Below are positions 1-5,441 of a stretch of 5,441 nucleotides of DNA, one piece after another. Numbering within the stretch: position 1 is the first letter of the stretch; each line of letters opens with the position of its first letter. Under the pieces are notes generated by a model. The model was not told the DNA's origin and made no database searches. It saw only the letters and a list, made by a program, of their open reading frames with translations. The DNA comes from an uncultured Lysobacterales bacterium. GTDB lineage: Bacteria; Pseudomonadota; Gammaproteobacteria; Xanthomonadales; SZUA-36. Position numbers and translations under genes: made by a program. The stretch covers positions 1 through 5,441 of the forward strand of contig CALKKN010000190.1 of NCBI GenBank assembly GCA_937995275.1. Direction: 5' to 3'.

Positions 1-449
1 GGCAGCAGATAGCCGGTGAAATTCGACAGCAGCACGCCGGCGAACAGGGCGACGCCGATCAGCCAGTTCAGGCGCCTCGGGGGATCGATCGCGCCGGTGT
101 AGAACACGCGCAACAGGTGGAGAAACGCGGCCAGCACCAGCAGGTTGCCGCTCCAGCGATGGAGATTGCGGATCAGCTGGCCGAACGGTACCTGCGCCTG
201 CAGGTAGAGGATCGAATCGTAGGCGCGGTCCGGAAACGGCTCGAACACGAACTTTAGCAGCAGGCCGGTCCCGAACAGCAGAAACAGCAGCACCGTGGCC
301 GCGCCGCCCAGGCCCCAGGTCAGCGACAGCCGCAGGGTTCGTTCAGGGACAACGGCGGGCCGGAAGTGCAGCAGGAGATTGTTGAAATAGCCCCGCGCTT
401 TTTCCGGCCTCACGGCACCGGCCTCGCTGTGTTCTTCGATCGAAGACAT
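1..449 (-). CDS. Cytochrome b (b6-type) N-terminal domain, quinol:electron acceptor bc complex, partial
   Basis: This is the membrane di-heme subunit of a cytochrome bc-type complex, which oxidises quinol and passes electrons across the membrane. I translated the minus strand by hand from ATG at 449: 150 residues are visible, beginning MSSIEEHSEAGAV and ending GYLLP, where the window cuts the gene. Three membrane helices can be seen, at about residues 46-66, 96-118 and 128-149. Helix B carries His97 and His111 in the H-x13-H spacing that binds the two hemes, within NLHRWSGN. Glycine pairs Gly48/Gly62 and Gly132/Gly146, each 14 apart, match the heme-packing glycines of the family. GYLLP is the usual end of helix C. 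HRWS and RVFYTGA resemble cytochrome b6 and the bacterial b6-like group more than mitochondrial cytochrome b. Whether the gene continues as a full-length cytochrome b or stops as a split b6-like protein cannot be seen. No clear Shine-Dalgarno precedes 449; an in-frame TTG at 476 is a weaker alternative start. Confidence 0.9.
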   Translation of the reverse strand, partial: MSSIEEHSEAGAVRPEKARGYFNNLLLHFRPAVVPERTLRLSLTWGLGGAATVLLFLLFGTGLLLKFVFEPFPDRAYDSILYLQAQVPFGQLIRNLHRWSGNLLVLAAFLHLLRVFYTGAIDPPRRLNWLIGVALFAGVLLSNFTGYLL

Positions 450-554
450 CGCGACGGCATTGTCGCCGGTCCGCAAAGCGAAGTGGGGCAAAAAGTCGCG
501 AAAAACTGTGCGAGATCAATCCGCCAGCCCGCGCGGGCGGGGCCAACGGCCCGG

Positions 555-583
555 TTGACATCGACCGAAGGCACGGTGACGAT
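555..583 (+). promoter_or_regulatory. Candidate sigma-70 promoter for leuB-ilvA
   Basis: A perfect -35 consensus TTGACA lies at 555-560. Exactly 17 bp later comes GACGAT (578-583), which matches the -10 consensus TATAAT at only three of six positions. If used, transcription would start close to 590, the leuB ATG itself, giving a leaderless or nearly leaderless message. The strong -35 box and ideal spacing favour it; the poor -10 box and the purine-rich stretch inside it (see the ribosome-binding-site entry) argue against it. Confidence 0.3.
575..579 (+). promoter_or_regulatory. Possible ribosome binding site for leuB
   Basis: GGTGA lies 10 bp upstream of the ATG at 590 and is complementary to part of the 16S rRNA 3' end. 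It is the only Shine-Dalgarno-like stretch near this start and supports 590 as the initiation codon. If it is functional, the leader must begin upstream of 575, which conflicts with the candidate promoter at 555-583. Confidence 0.45.
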
Positions 584-589
584 AGCCGG

Positions 590-1678
590 ATGAGCAGACC
601 CGTCTTCAGGGTCGTCGGCCTGCCCGGCGACTGCATCGGCCCGGAAGTATACGCCGCGGCCTGCCGCGTGCTGGCCACGCTGCAGGAAACCCACGGCTTG
701 TCGATCGAGCTCGACGAGCAGCTGATCGGCGGCGCCGCCTGCGACGCGGCCGGCGTGCCGCTGCCGCAGCAGACCATCGATGCCTGCCGCCAGGCCGACG
801 CCGCCCTTCTGGGCGCGGTCGGTGGCCCCAAATGGGACGATAACCCGGCCGATTTGCGGCCCGAGCGCGGACTGCTGCAGATCCGCGCCGAACTGGGGCT
901 GTTCTGCAACCTGCGGCCGGTGGTCACGCACCCCGCCCTGCAGGCCTTTTCCCCGCTGCGCCCGGAGCGGCTCGCGGGCGTGGACCTGATGATCGTGCGC
1001 GAACTGACGAGTGGCAGCTATTTCGGCAGGAAGTGGCGGGACAGCGAGCAGGCCGAGGACGTCTGCCGGTACACCCGGCCCGAGATCGAGCGCGTTACGC
1101 GGGCCGCGGGGCGGATCGCGCAACGGCGCGGCCGCCGCATCACACTGGTGGACAAGGCCAACGTGCTGGAGACTTCGCGGCTGTGGCGCGAAGTGGCGCA
1201 CCGGGTGATCGGCGAGGAGTTTCCGGACGTGGCCATCGAGAACATGTATGTCGATGCCGCCTCGATGCACCTGCTGACCCGCCCGGCGGATTTCGACGTG
1301 GTGCTGACCGAAAACCTGTTCGGCGACATCCTGTCGGACGAAGCCTCGATGCTGTGCGGCTCGCTGGGCCTGCTGCCGTCCGCCTCCCTGAGCGAGACGG
1401 GTTTCGGGCTGTACGAACCCGTGCACGGCTCAGCGCCCGACATCGCCGGCCAGGGGGTCGCCAACCCCTACGCCATGCTGCTCTCCGTGGCCATGATGCT
1501 GCGCCACTCCCTGGACTGCGTGGCCGAGGCCGAACATCTCGAAAGCGCCGTCCACGCCTGCTGGAACGACGGCATCCTGACGCGCGACCTGCGGCCCGAC
1601 GGGCTGGGCACCGAAGAGGTGACCGAAGCCGTCTGCCAGCGCCTGCGCGCGCCCTCCACGGTCCACGCCGAGTCCTGA
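590..1678 (+). CDS. leuB: 3-isopropylmalate dehydrogenase (LeuB)
   Basis: LeuB is a cytoplasmic enzyme that oxidises and decarboxylates 3-isopropylmalate with NAD+ to 2-oxoisocaproate, the third step specific to leucine synthesis. The 362-residue length is normal for the family. By alignment with the well-studied Thermus and E. coli enzymes, the substrate arginines are Arg99, Arg109 and Arg137, the catalytic pair is Tyr144 and Lys189, and the metal-binding aspartates are Asp222, Asp246 and Asp250, the last two in NLFGDILSDEASM. Glu92, Leu95 and Leu96 (ERGLLQIR) rebuild the pocket for the isopropyl group and favour isopropylmalate over isocitrate or malate. EPVHGSAPDIAG (276-287), with Asp284, is the NAD-specific signature. 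Oddities: the glycine-rich motif reads GDCIGPE, with Cys15 where Gly is usual; the loop after Arg137 reads ELTSGSYFG rather than ELTGGIYFG; and GQGVANP replaces GKGIANP. No leuC or leuD is adjacent. It lies 19 bp upstream of ilvA, probably in the same operon. A paralogue acting on 3-methylmalate is the main alternative. Confidence 0.92.
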   Translation: MSRPVFRVVGLPGDCIGPEVYAAACRVLATLQETHGLSIELDEQLIGGAACDAAGVPLPQQTIDACRQADAALLGAVGGPKWDDNPADLRPERGLLQIRAELGLFCNLRPVVTHPALQAFSPLRPERLAGVDLMIVRELTSGSYFGRKWRDSEQAEDVCRYTRPEIERVTRAAGRIAQRRGRRITLVDKANVLETSRLWREVAHRVIGEEFPDVAIENMYVDAASMHLLTRPADFDVVLTENLFGDILSDEASMLCGSLGLLPSASLSETGFGLYEPVHGSAPDIAGQGVANPYAMLLSVAMMLRHSLDCVAEAEHLESAVHACWNDGILTRDLRPDGLGTEEVTEAVCQRLRAPSTVHAES

Positions 1679-1697
1679 GTTTCCCGAGACACGCCCG

Positions 1698-3266
1698 ATG
1701 AACCAGACCAGTCACCACCCCTCCGCGTCCGCCGATTCGGCCCGCGCCCTGTTCGACGAGTACCTGCCCCGCATCATGCAGTGCCGGCTGGAGGATCTCG
1801 CCGTCGAGACCCCCGTGCAGGAAATGCCCGGCCTGTCGGAGCGTCTCGGTCTGCGCGTGCTGGTCAAGCGCGAGGATCTGCAGCCGGTATTCTCCTTCAA
1901 GCTGCGCGGCGCGTACGCCAAACTGCAGTCGCTGTCACCCGGTGAGCGCGCGCGGGGGGTGATCTGCGCCTCGGCCGGCAACCACGCCCAGGGCGTCGCG
2001 CTGGCGGCTCGGCACCTGGGCATCGAGGCCGTGGTCGTCATGCCGAACATCACGCCGGAGATCAAGGTCGACGCGGTGCGCAAGCTGGGCGCCACCGTCC
2101 TGATCGAGGGCGACAATTTCGACGAGGCCTGCACGATCGCGCTGCGCATGGCCGAGGATCAGGGCCGGATGTTCATCCATCCCTACGACGACCCGCAGGT
2201 GATCATCGGCCAGGGCACCATCGCGCTGGAACTGTTCCGCCAGAACCACCGGCCGATCGACTACCTGTTCGTCTGCATCGGCGGCGGCGGGTTGGCCGCC
2301 GGCATGGCGCTGGTCAGCAAATACCTGCATCCGGGCATCAAGGTGATCGGCGTGGAAGCCGGTGAATCGGCCTCGATGAAGGCGGCGTTCGACGCCGGTG
2401 AACCGGTGACGCTGCCCGAGATCGGGCACTTCGCGGAAGGCGTGGCGGTCAAGCGGACGGGCGACCTGACCTACCGCATCTGCTCGCAATTACTGGACGA
2501 GATCATCACGGTCGACAACGACGAAATCTGCGCGGCCGTGCAGGACGTCTACGAGGACACGCGCGCGATCGCCGAACCGGCCGGGGTCCTGGCGATCGCG
2601 GGCCTCAAAAAGTTTTTCACGGAGCGGCCCGGCTGCGAGGGCAATGCCGCCGCCGTGCTGTCCGGCGCGAACGTGAATTTTGCCCGGCTGCGGCACATTG
2701 CCGAACGGGCGGCGGTGGGCGAAGAGCAGGAGGCGCTGCTGGGCGTGACCATCCCGGAACGGCCGGGCAGCTTCCTCGACTTTTGCGAGACCGTGGGCAT
2801 GCGGGGAATCACCGAGTTCAACTACCGCATCGCTGACCGCCGCGAAGCGCATATCTTCGTGGGTATCGCGCTCAAGCACGGGGTGTCGGAGAAGTTCGAG
2901 ATCATGGCGGAACTGCGCGAACACGGTTTCGAGGTGCTGGACCTGTCGTCCAACGACATGGCCCGCCTGCACATCCGCCACATGGTCGGTGGGCGCGCCG
3001 ACGTCGAGAACGAGCGCATCCTGCGCTTCGAGTTCCCCGAGCGGCCGGGCGCGCTGCTGCGGTTCCTGCGCGGCATGGAGAGCGACTGGAACATCAGCCT
3101 GTTCCACTACCGCAACTACGGTTCGGAGTACGGGCGCGTGCTGATGGGCATCCAGGTGCCGCCGGAGGACGACGAGCGTTTCGGGGAATTCCTGCGGAAC
3201 ACCGGGTACAGCTTCAAGGCCGAGGACGACAACCCCGCGTTCAGCATGTTCGTGGGCCCGCTGTAG
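1698..3266 (+). CDS. ilvA: Threonine ammonia-lyase, biosynthetic (threonine deaminase)
   Basis: IlvA is a PLP enzyme that converts L-threonine to 2-oxobutyrate and ammonia, the committed step of isoleucine synthesis. The 522-residue length fits the long biosynthetic form (E. coli about 514), not the short catabolic TdcB form. The catalytic domain spans about residues 20-335. The PLP Schiff-base lysine is Lys68 in FSFKLRGAY, the substrate/cofactor loop is SAGNHAQG (92-99), and the phosphate-binding glycine loop is GGGGLAAG (195-202). Two ACT-like regulatory domains follow, at about 346-420 (LLGVTIPERPGSF) and 440-515 (ILRFEFPERPGAL). HYRNYGSEYGRVLMGIQVP in the second is typical. Tandem domains of this type bind isoleucine (inhibitor) and valine (activator) in the family, so feedback control is expected. 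No strong Shine-Dalgarno precedes the ATG, so translation may be coupled to leuB 19 bp upstream. The protein ends NPAFSMFVGPL, close to the normal family end. Its TAG stop (3264-3266) lies inside the GTAG head of a REP repeat. Confidence 0.96.
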   Translation: MNQTSHHPSASADSARALFDEYLPRIMQCRLEDLAVETPVQEMPGLSERLGLRVLVKREDLQPVFSFKLRGAYAKLQSLSPGERARGVICASAGNHAQGVALAARHLGIEAVVVMPNITPEIKVDAVRKLGATVLIEGDNFDEACTIALRMAEDQGRMFIHPYDDPQVIIGQGTIALELFRQNHRPIDYLFVCIGGGGLAAGMALVSKYLHPGIKVIGVEAGESASMKAAFDAGEPVTLPEIGHFAEGVAVKRTGDLTYRICSQLLDEIITVDNDEICAAVQDVYEDTRAIAEPAGVLAIAGLKKFFTERPGCEGNAAAVLSGANVNFARLRHIAERAAVGEEQEALLGVTIPERPGSFLDFCETVGMRGITEFNYRIADRREAHIFVGIALKHGVSEKFEIMAELREHGFEVLDLSSNDMARLHIRHMVGGRADVENERILRFEFPERPGALLRFLRGMESDWNISLFHYRNYGSEYGRVLMGIQVPPEDDERFGEFLRNTGYSFKAEDDNPAFSMFVGPL

Positions 3267-3299
3267 GAGCGGCTTGTGTGGGAGCGGCTTTAGCCGCGA
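3263..3299 (+). repeat. REP palindrome with tandem half-copy, overlapping the ilvA stop
   Basis: A half unit GTAGGAGCGGCTT (3263-3275) is followed after 2 bp by a full 22-bp unit (3278-3299) that begins GTGGGAGCGGCTT and continues into TAGCCGCGA. The two heads match at 12 of 13 positions with a 15-bp period. The full unit folds as GCGGCT-TT-AGCCGC. It matches the reverse complement of the unit at 3507-3528 with a single mismatch (third base). GTAG-headed REPs with this core are known from several gammaproteobacteria, where they are mobilised by REP-associated tyrosine transposases; none is encoded here. The first three bases after position 3263 are the TAG stop of ilvA. Confidence 0.85.
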
Positions 3300-3373
3300 A
3301 TGTTGCGAATCTTTCCCAGGGTCGGCGCCGGGTACCCCGAGACCGTTCCGCAGAATGAATGCCCGTACCTCGA

Positions 3374-3482
3374 GGTCGCTGTCGGGCAGGGCCTTCCAGA
3401 ACTGTCGAGCTGTCGGGACACAGTCGACAAGCGCACAGGGATGTCTTGAGCGGGTTCTGGAAGGCCCTGCGCGATAGCGGCC
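3374..3482. repeat. Long imperfect inverted repeat with internal hairpin, between the two REPs
   Basis: The arms 3374-3402 and 3454-3482 form a 29-bp stem with 26 Watson-Crick pairs, two G-T pairs and one G-G mismatch (3385/3471). The inner 17 bp are perfect: GCAGGGCCTTCCAGAAC at 3386-3402 against its reverse complement at 3454-3470. Inside the loop is a second hairpin (3403-3429), with TGTCGA pairing TCGACA and CTGT pairing ACAG around the loop CGGGAC, with one bulged G. Positions 3430-3453 are left as a single-stranded side. No open reading frame of credible composition covers it, and no T-tract follows either arm. It may be the body of a compound REP element, a structured RNA, or a bidirectional transcription barrier between the convergent genes. 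The base pairing is read directly from the sequence; the role is unknown. Confidence 0.75.
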
Positions 3483-3506
3483 GGGTTCGAAGCGACCACA
3501 CCCTAA

Positions 3507-3528
3507 TCGCGGCTAAAGCCGCTCCTAC
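3507..3528 (-). repeat. REP palindrome, opposite orientation
   Basis: Read on the minus strand this is a perfect 22-bp unit beginning GTAGGAGCGGCTTT and ending AGCCGCGA. It is inverted relative to the copy at 3278-3299, 207 bp away. Two REPs facing each other form a REP doublet (REPIN/BIME-like), the mobile form of these repeats. The unit lies 26 bp beyond the 3' end of the beta-oxidation gene on the other strand. Its own stem-loop could stabilise the mRNA end or hinder read-through of that gene, but it lacks the T-run of a standard intrinsic terminator. Confidence 0.85.
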
Positions 3529-3554
3529 AGGGAGATTCCACAGCCCGCCTGCGG

Positions 3555-5441
3555 TCAGAACCCCTTGCCTGCCTCGGCCAGTCGCTGCAGCAACGGGGCC
3601 GGCTCCCAGTCGTCGGGGTCGAGCGTGGCCGCAAAGTGACAGATCTTCGCGTACACCTTGTCCAGGCCGACCGTCGAGGCGTAGAACATCGGTCCGCCGC
3701 GGTGCGCCGGGAAGCCGTAGCCGAAAACATAGGCAATGTCGATGTCGCCCGGCCTCTGCGCCACGCCCTCGTCCAGCACCCGGGCCCCCTCGTTGATGAG
3801 CGGGTAGACGACGCGCTCGACGATCTCGCGGTCACCGAAGGTCCGCTGTTCGATACCCAGCTTCGCGGCCTCGACGCGGATCATCGACTCGACTTCCGGG
3901 TCCTCGATGCGCCGCCGGCTCACGGGATCGTATCGATAGAAGCCGGCCCCCGTCTTCTGGCCCAGGCGCCCGCTCTCCACCAGCTGGTCGGTCACGTGAT
4001 AGGCCGGGTGATCGGGCAAGTCGGGAATGGCCTTCCGCGCCTTGTAACCGACGTCGAGCCCGGACAGGTCGGCAACCGCGATCGGGCCCATGGCCATGCC
4101 GAAGCGCTCCAGCGCGCCATCGACCTGCGCGGGCGTGGCGCCTTCCAGCACCACCATCTGCGCCTGGCGCATGTAGCCCTCCAGCATCCGGTTGCCGATG
4201 AAGCCGTAACAGACGCGGGCCAGCACCGGTACCTTGCGGATGCGTCGGGCCAGCGCCATGACGGTCGCCAGCACGTCGTCGGCCGTCTCCTCGCCGCGCA
4301 CGACTTCCAGCAGTTTCATGACGTTGGCCGGGCTGAAGAAGTGCATGCCGAGCACGTCCTGCGGGCGCGTGGTCACGGCCGCAATCGCGTCGATGTCCTG
4401 GAAAGACGTGTTCGAGGCCAGGATCGCGCCGGGTTTGCAGGCCTCGTCCAGCGTCCGGAACACTTCGCACTTGATGTCCGGGTTCTCGAACACGGCCTCG
4501 ATCACGAGGTCCACTTCCTCGAGGTCGTCATAGGTCGTGGTGCCGCGGATCCTTCCCATGAACTCCTCGACCTGTTGTACAGAGAAGCGGCCCTTCTCCG
4601 CGGAGCGTTCGAAATTCTTCCGGACCACCGAAAGTCCGGCGTCGAGGGCCTCCTGGTTGATCTCCAGGACGGTCACCGGCATGCCGGCGACGACAACATT
4701 CATCGCGATGCCGCCACCCATGGTGCCGGCGCCGATGATGCCCACCGACCTGACTTCCCGGAGCGGCGTGTCCGCCGAAATGCCCTCCACCTTCGCGGCC
4801 TGCCGCTCGGCGAAGAAAACATGCCGCAAGCCGGCGGACTCGGACGAATACATCAGCCCGGTGAACCGGTCACGCTCGTTTTCGAGGGCCGTGTGGATAT
4901 CCAGGTTCACAGCGTCTTCCACGCAATCGATGATGCGCTGCGGTGCCGGCAGGGTGCGGGTCTTTTTGGCCACGCCGGCGCGCATTTCCGGGAAGAAATC
5001 GTCCGGTATCTGGCTGGCATCGACCGGCAGGTCGCTGGTGCGGCGCGGACCGGAGCCGGCCTCGACCAGTTCGCGTGCGTAGTCTTTGGCGGCCGCCAGC
5101 AGTTCACCCTCGGCAATACGATCGATCAGGCCGGCCCCGAGCGCTGCTCCCGCGCCGACGGGCTTGCCGCTGATCATCAGGTCGAGCGCCGCCCGCACCC
5201 CCATCAGCCGCGGGGCCCACTGCGTGCCGCCCGCCCCGGGCAGCAGGCCGAGTGTCACTTCCGGCAGACCCACCCTGGCGGCAGGCGCCGCAATGCGGTA
5301 ATGGCAGGCCATGGCGGTTTCGAGCCCCCCGCCGAGCGCCGTGCCGTGGATCGCCGCCACTACCGGCACATCACAGGATTCGATCGTCTCCAGCACCTGT
5401 GGCAGCCAGGGATCGGCCGGCGGTTTGCCGAATTCGCTGAT
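3555..5441 (-). CDS. Enoyl-CoA hydratase / 3-hydroxyacyl-CoA dehydrogenase fusion (FadB/FadJ/peroxisomal bifunctional enzyme type), 5' partial
   Basis: This fatty-acid beta-oxidation multienzyme hydrates trans-2-enoyl-CoA and then oxidises L-3-hydroxyacyl-CoA with NAD+. The frame stays open to the window edge: 628 residues are visible, beginning ISEFGKPPADPWLP, so the start lies upstream. Residue numbers here count from that edge. The crotonase domain (to about 190) keeps both catalytic glutamates, Glu41 in GTALGGGLE and Glu61 in GLPEVTLG, 20 apart as in the family. The NAD-binding domain begins at about 230 with GIIGAGTMGGGIA (234-246). The dehydrogenase catalytic pair is His367 (HFFSP) and Glu379, 12 apart, with Asn417 in CYGFIGNRML. 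Two C-terminal 3HCDH domains follow, at about 411-500 and 535-620. DLSGLDVGYKARK and HRGGPMFYASTVGL resemble the peroxisomal bifunctional enzyme more than E. coli FadB, so I give no symbol. NTSFQDI replaces the usual NTSTLDI. An internal GTG at 5396 is not a real start. No thiolase gene is visible. Confidence 0.94.
   Translation of the reverse strand: MSEFGKPPADPWLPQVLETIESCDVPVVAAIHGTALGGGLETAMACHYRIAAPAARVGLPEVTLGLLPGAGGTQWAPRLMGVRAALDLMISGKPVGAGAALGAGLIDRIAEGELLAAAKDYARELVEAGSGPRRTSDLPVDASQIPDDFFPEMRAGVAKKTRTLPAPQRIIDCVEDAVNLDIHTALENERDRFTGLMYSSESAGLRHVFFAERQAAKVEGISADTPLREVRSVGIIGAGTMGGGIAMNVVVAGMPVTVLEINQEALDAGLSVVRKNFERSAEKGRFSVQQVEEFMGRIRGTTTYDDLEEVDLVIEAVFENPDIKCEVFRTLDEACKPGAILASNTSFQDIDAIAAVTTRPQDVLGMHFFSPANVMKLLEVVRGEETADDVLATVMALARRIRKVPVLARVCYGFIGNRMLEGYMRQAQMVVLEGATPAQVDGALERFGMAMGPIAVADLSGLDVGYKARKAIPDLPDHPAYHVTDQLVESGRLGQKTGAGFYRYDPVSRRRIEDPEVESMIRVEAAKLGIEQRTFGDREIVERVVYPLINEGARVLDEGVAQRPGDIDIAYVFGYGFPAHRGGPMFYASTVGLDKVYAKICHFAATLDPDDWEPAPLLQRLAEAGKGF

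Larger units (their letters stand above)
450..589. promoter_or_regulatory. Divergent intergenic region between cytochrome b and leuB
   Basis: These 140 bp separate the starts of two genes read in opposite directions, so promoters for both should lie here. An A-rich patch at about 490-505 stands out in otherwise GC-rich DNA. On the minus strand it follows a TTGATC box (519 down to 514), but no good -10 hexamer lies at the right spacing, so a minus-strand promoter is only a suggestion. A 12-bp perfect palindrome, GCCCGCGCGGGC, sits at 527-538, and a small GGGCC-AAC-GGCCC hairpin at 540-552. Either could be an operator or simply GC-rich chance. I recognise no known regulator site. Confidence 0.4.

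Noticed and set aside
527..552. Palindrome GCCCGCGCGGGC plus a GGGCC/GGCCC hairpin as a terminator or operator
   Set aside because: No T-tract follows on either strand, it lies between two divergent starts where a terminator is not expected, and such GC palindromes are common by chance in DNA this GC-rich.
366..593. A 75-codon plus-strand frame whose TGA overlaps the leuB ATG (ATGA)
   Set aside because: The overlap looks like translational coupling, but the first third is antisense to the cytochrome b coding region and the product has no recognisable domain or good start signal.
410..1426. A 338-codon open frame on the minus strand across leuB
   Set aside because: It lies antisense to a gene with full catalytic motifs, has low-complexity Arg/Gln/His-rich composition, and is expected from high-GC codon bias.
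3319..3344. Overlapping small palindromes CGGCGCCG and GGGTACCC
   Set aside because: They are short and GC-rich, show no consistent extended stem, and match no known site; they are not reported as a feature.
3274..3477. A 67-codon plus-strand frame beginning in the first REP
   Set aside because: Frames reading SGFSRE-like peptides arise routinely from translating this REP sequence; the rest is the inverted repeat.
3832..4470. A 212-codon minus-strand frame inside the beta-oxidation gene
   Set aside because: It is a shifted frame of a gene whose correct frame has continuous domain homology; its composition is Arg/Gly/Ala-rich.
5394..5396. GTG as the start of the beta-oxidation gene
   Set aside because: The frame continues upstream to the window edge with family-like sequence (ISEFGKPPADPWLP), so the true start is off the window.

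Overview
This is a GC-rich bacterial window carrying two complete metabolic genes, two genes cut by the window edges, and a short repeat-filled gap. The gene types point to a proteobacterium, most likely a gammaproteobacterium: IlvA has a double regulatory domain, there is a bacterial beta-oxidation multienzyme, and there are REP palindromes with a GTAG head and a GAGCGGCTTTAGCCGC core. REPs of this kind are familiar from Xanthomonadales, Pseudomonas and related groups. The assignment is inference; no taxonomic marker gene is present.

Layout. Positions 1-449 (minus strand) hold the N-terminal 150 residues of a b6-type cytochrome b of a quinol-oxidising bc complex; the rest lies off the left edge. 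Positions 450-589 are a divergent intergenic region that should carry promoters for both flanking genes. Positions 590-1678 (plus) encode 3-isopropylmalate dehydrogenase (LeuB). After a 19-bp gap, 1698-3266 (plus) encodes biosynthetic threonine deaminase (IlvA); the two genes look like one operon. Positions 3267-3554 lie between convergent genes. They contain a nested inverted-repeat structure: an outer pair of REP palindromes in opposite orientation and an inner 29-bp imperfect stem with its own hairpin. The ilvA stop codon lies inside the head of the first REP. Positions 3555-5441 (minus) encode the C-terminal 628 residues of an enoyl-CoA hydratase / 3-hydroxyacyl-CoA dehydrogenase fusion; its start lies beyond the right edge.

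How the genes work together. LeuB and IlvA both serve branched-chain amino acid synthesis: LeuB makes the leucine precursor 2-oxoisocaproate, and IlvA makes 2-oxobutyrate for isoleucine. The cytochrome b fragment (respiratory electron transfer) and the beta-oxidation enzyme belong to separate transcription units with no evident functional link to the pair. I see no phage, CRISPR, toxin, transposase or defence gene, and no convincing new system. The most unusual part is the repeat structure at 3263-3528, followed by small departures from consensus in LeuB.
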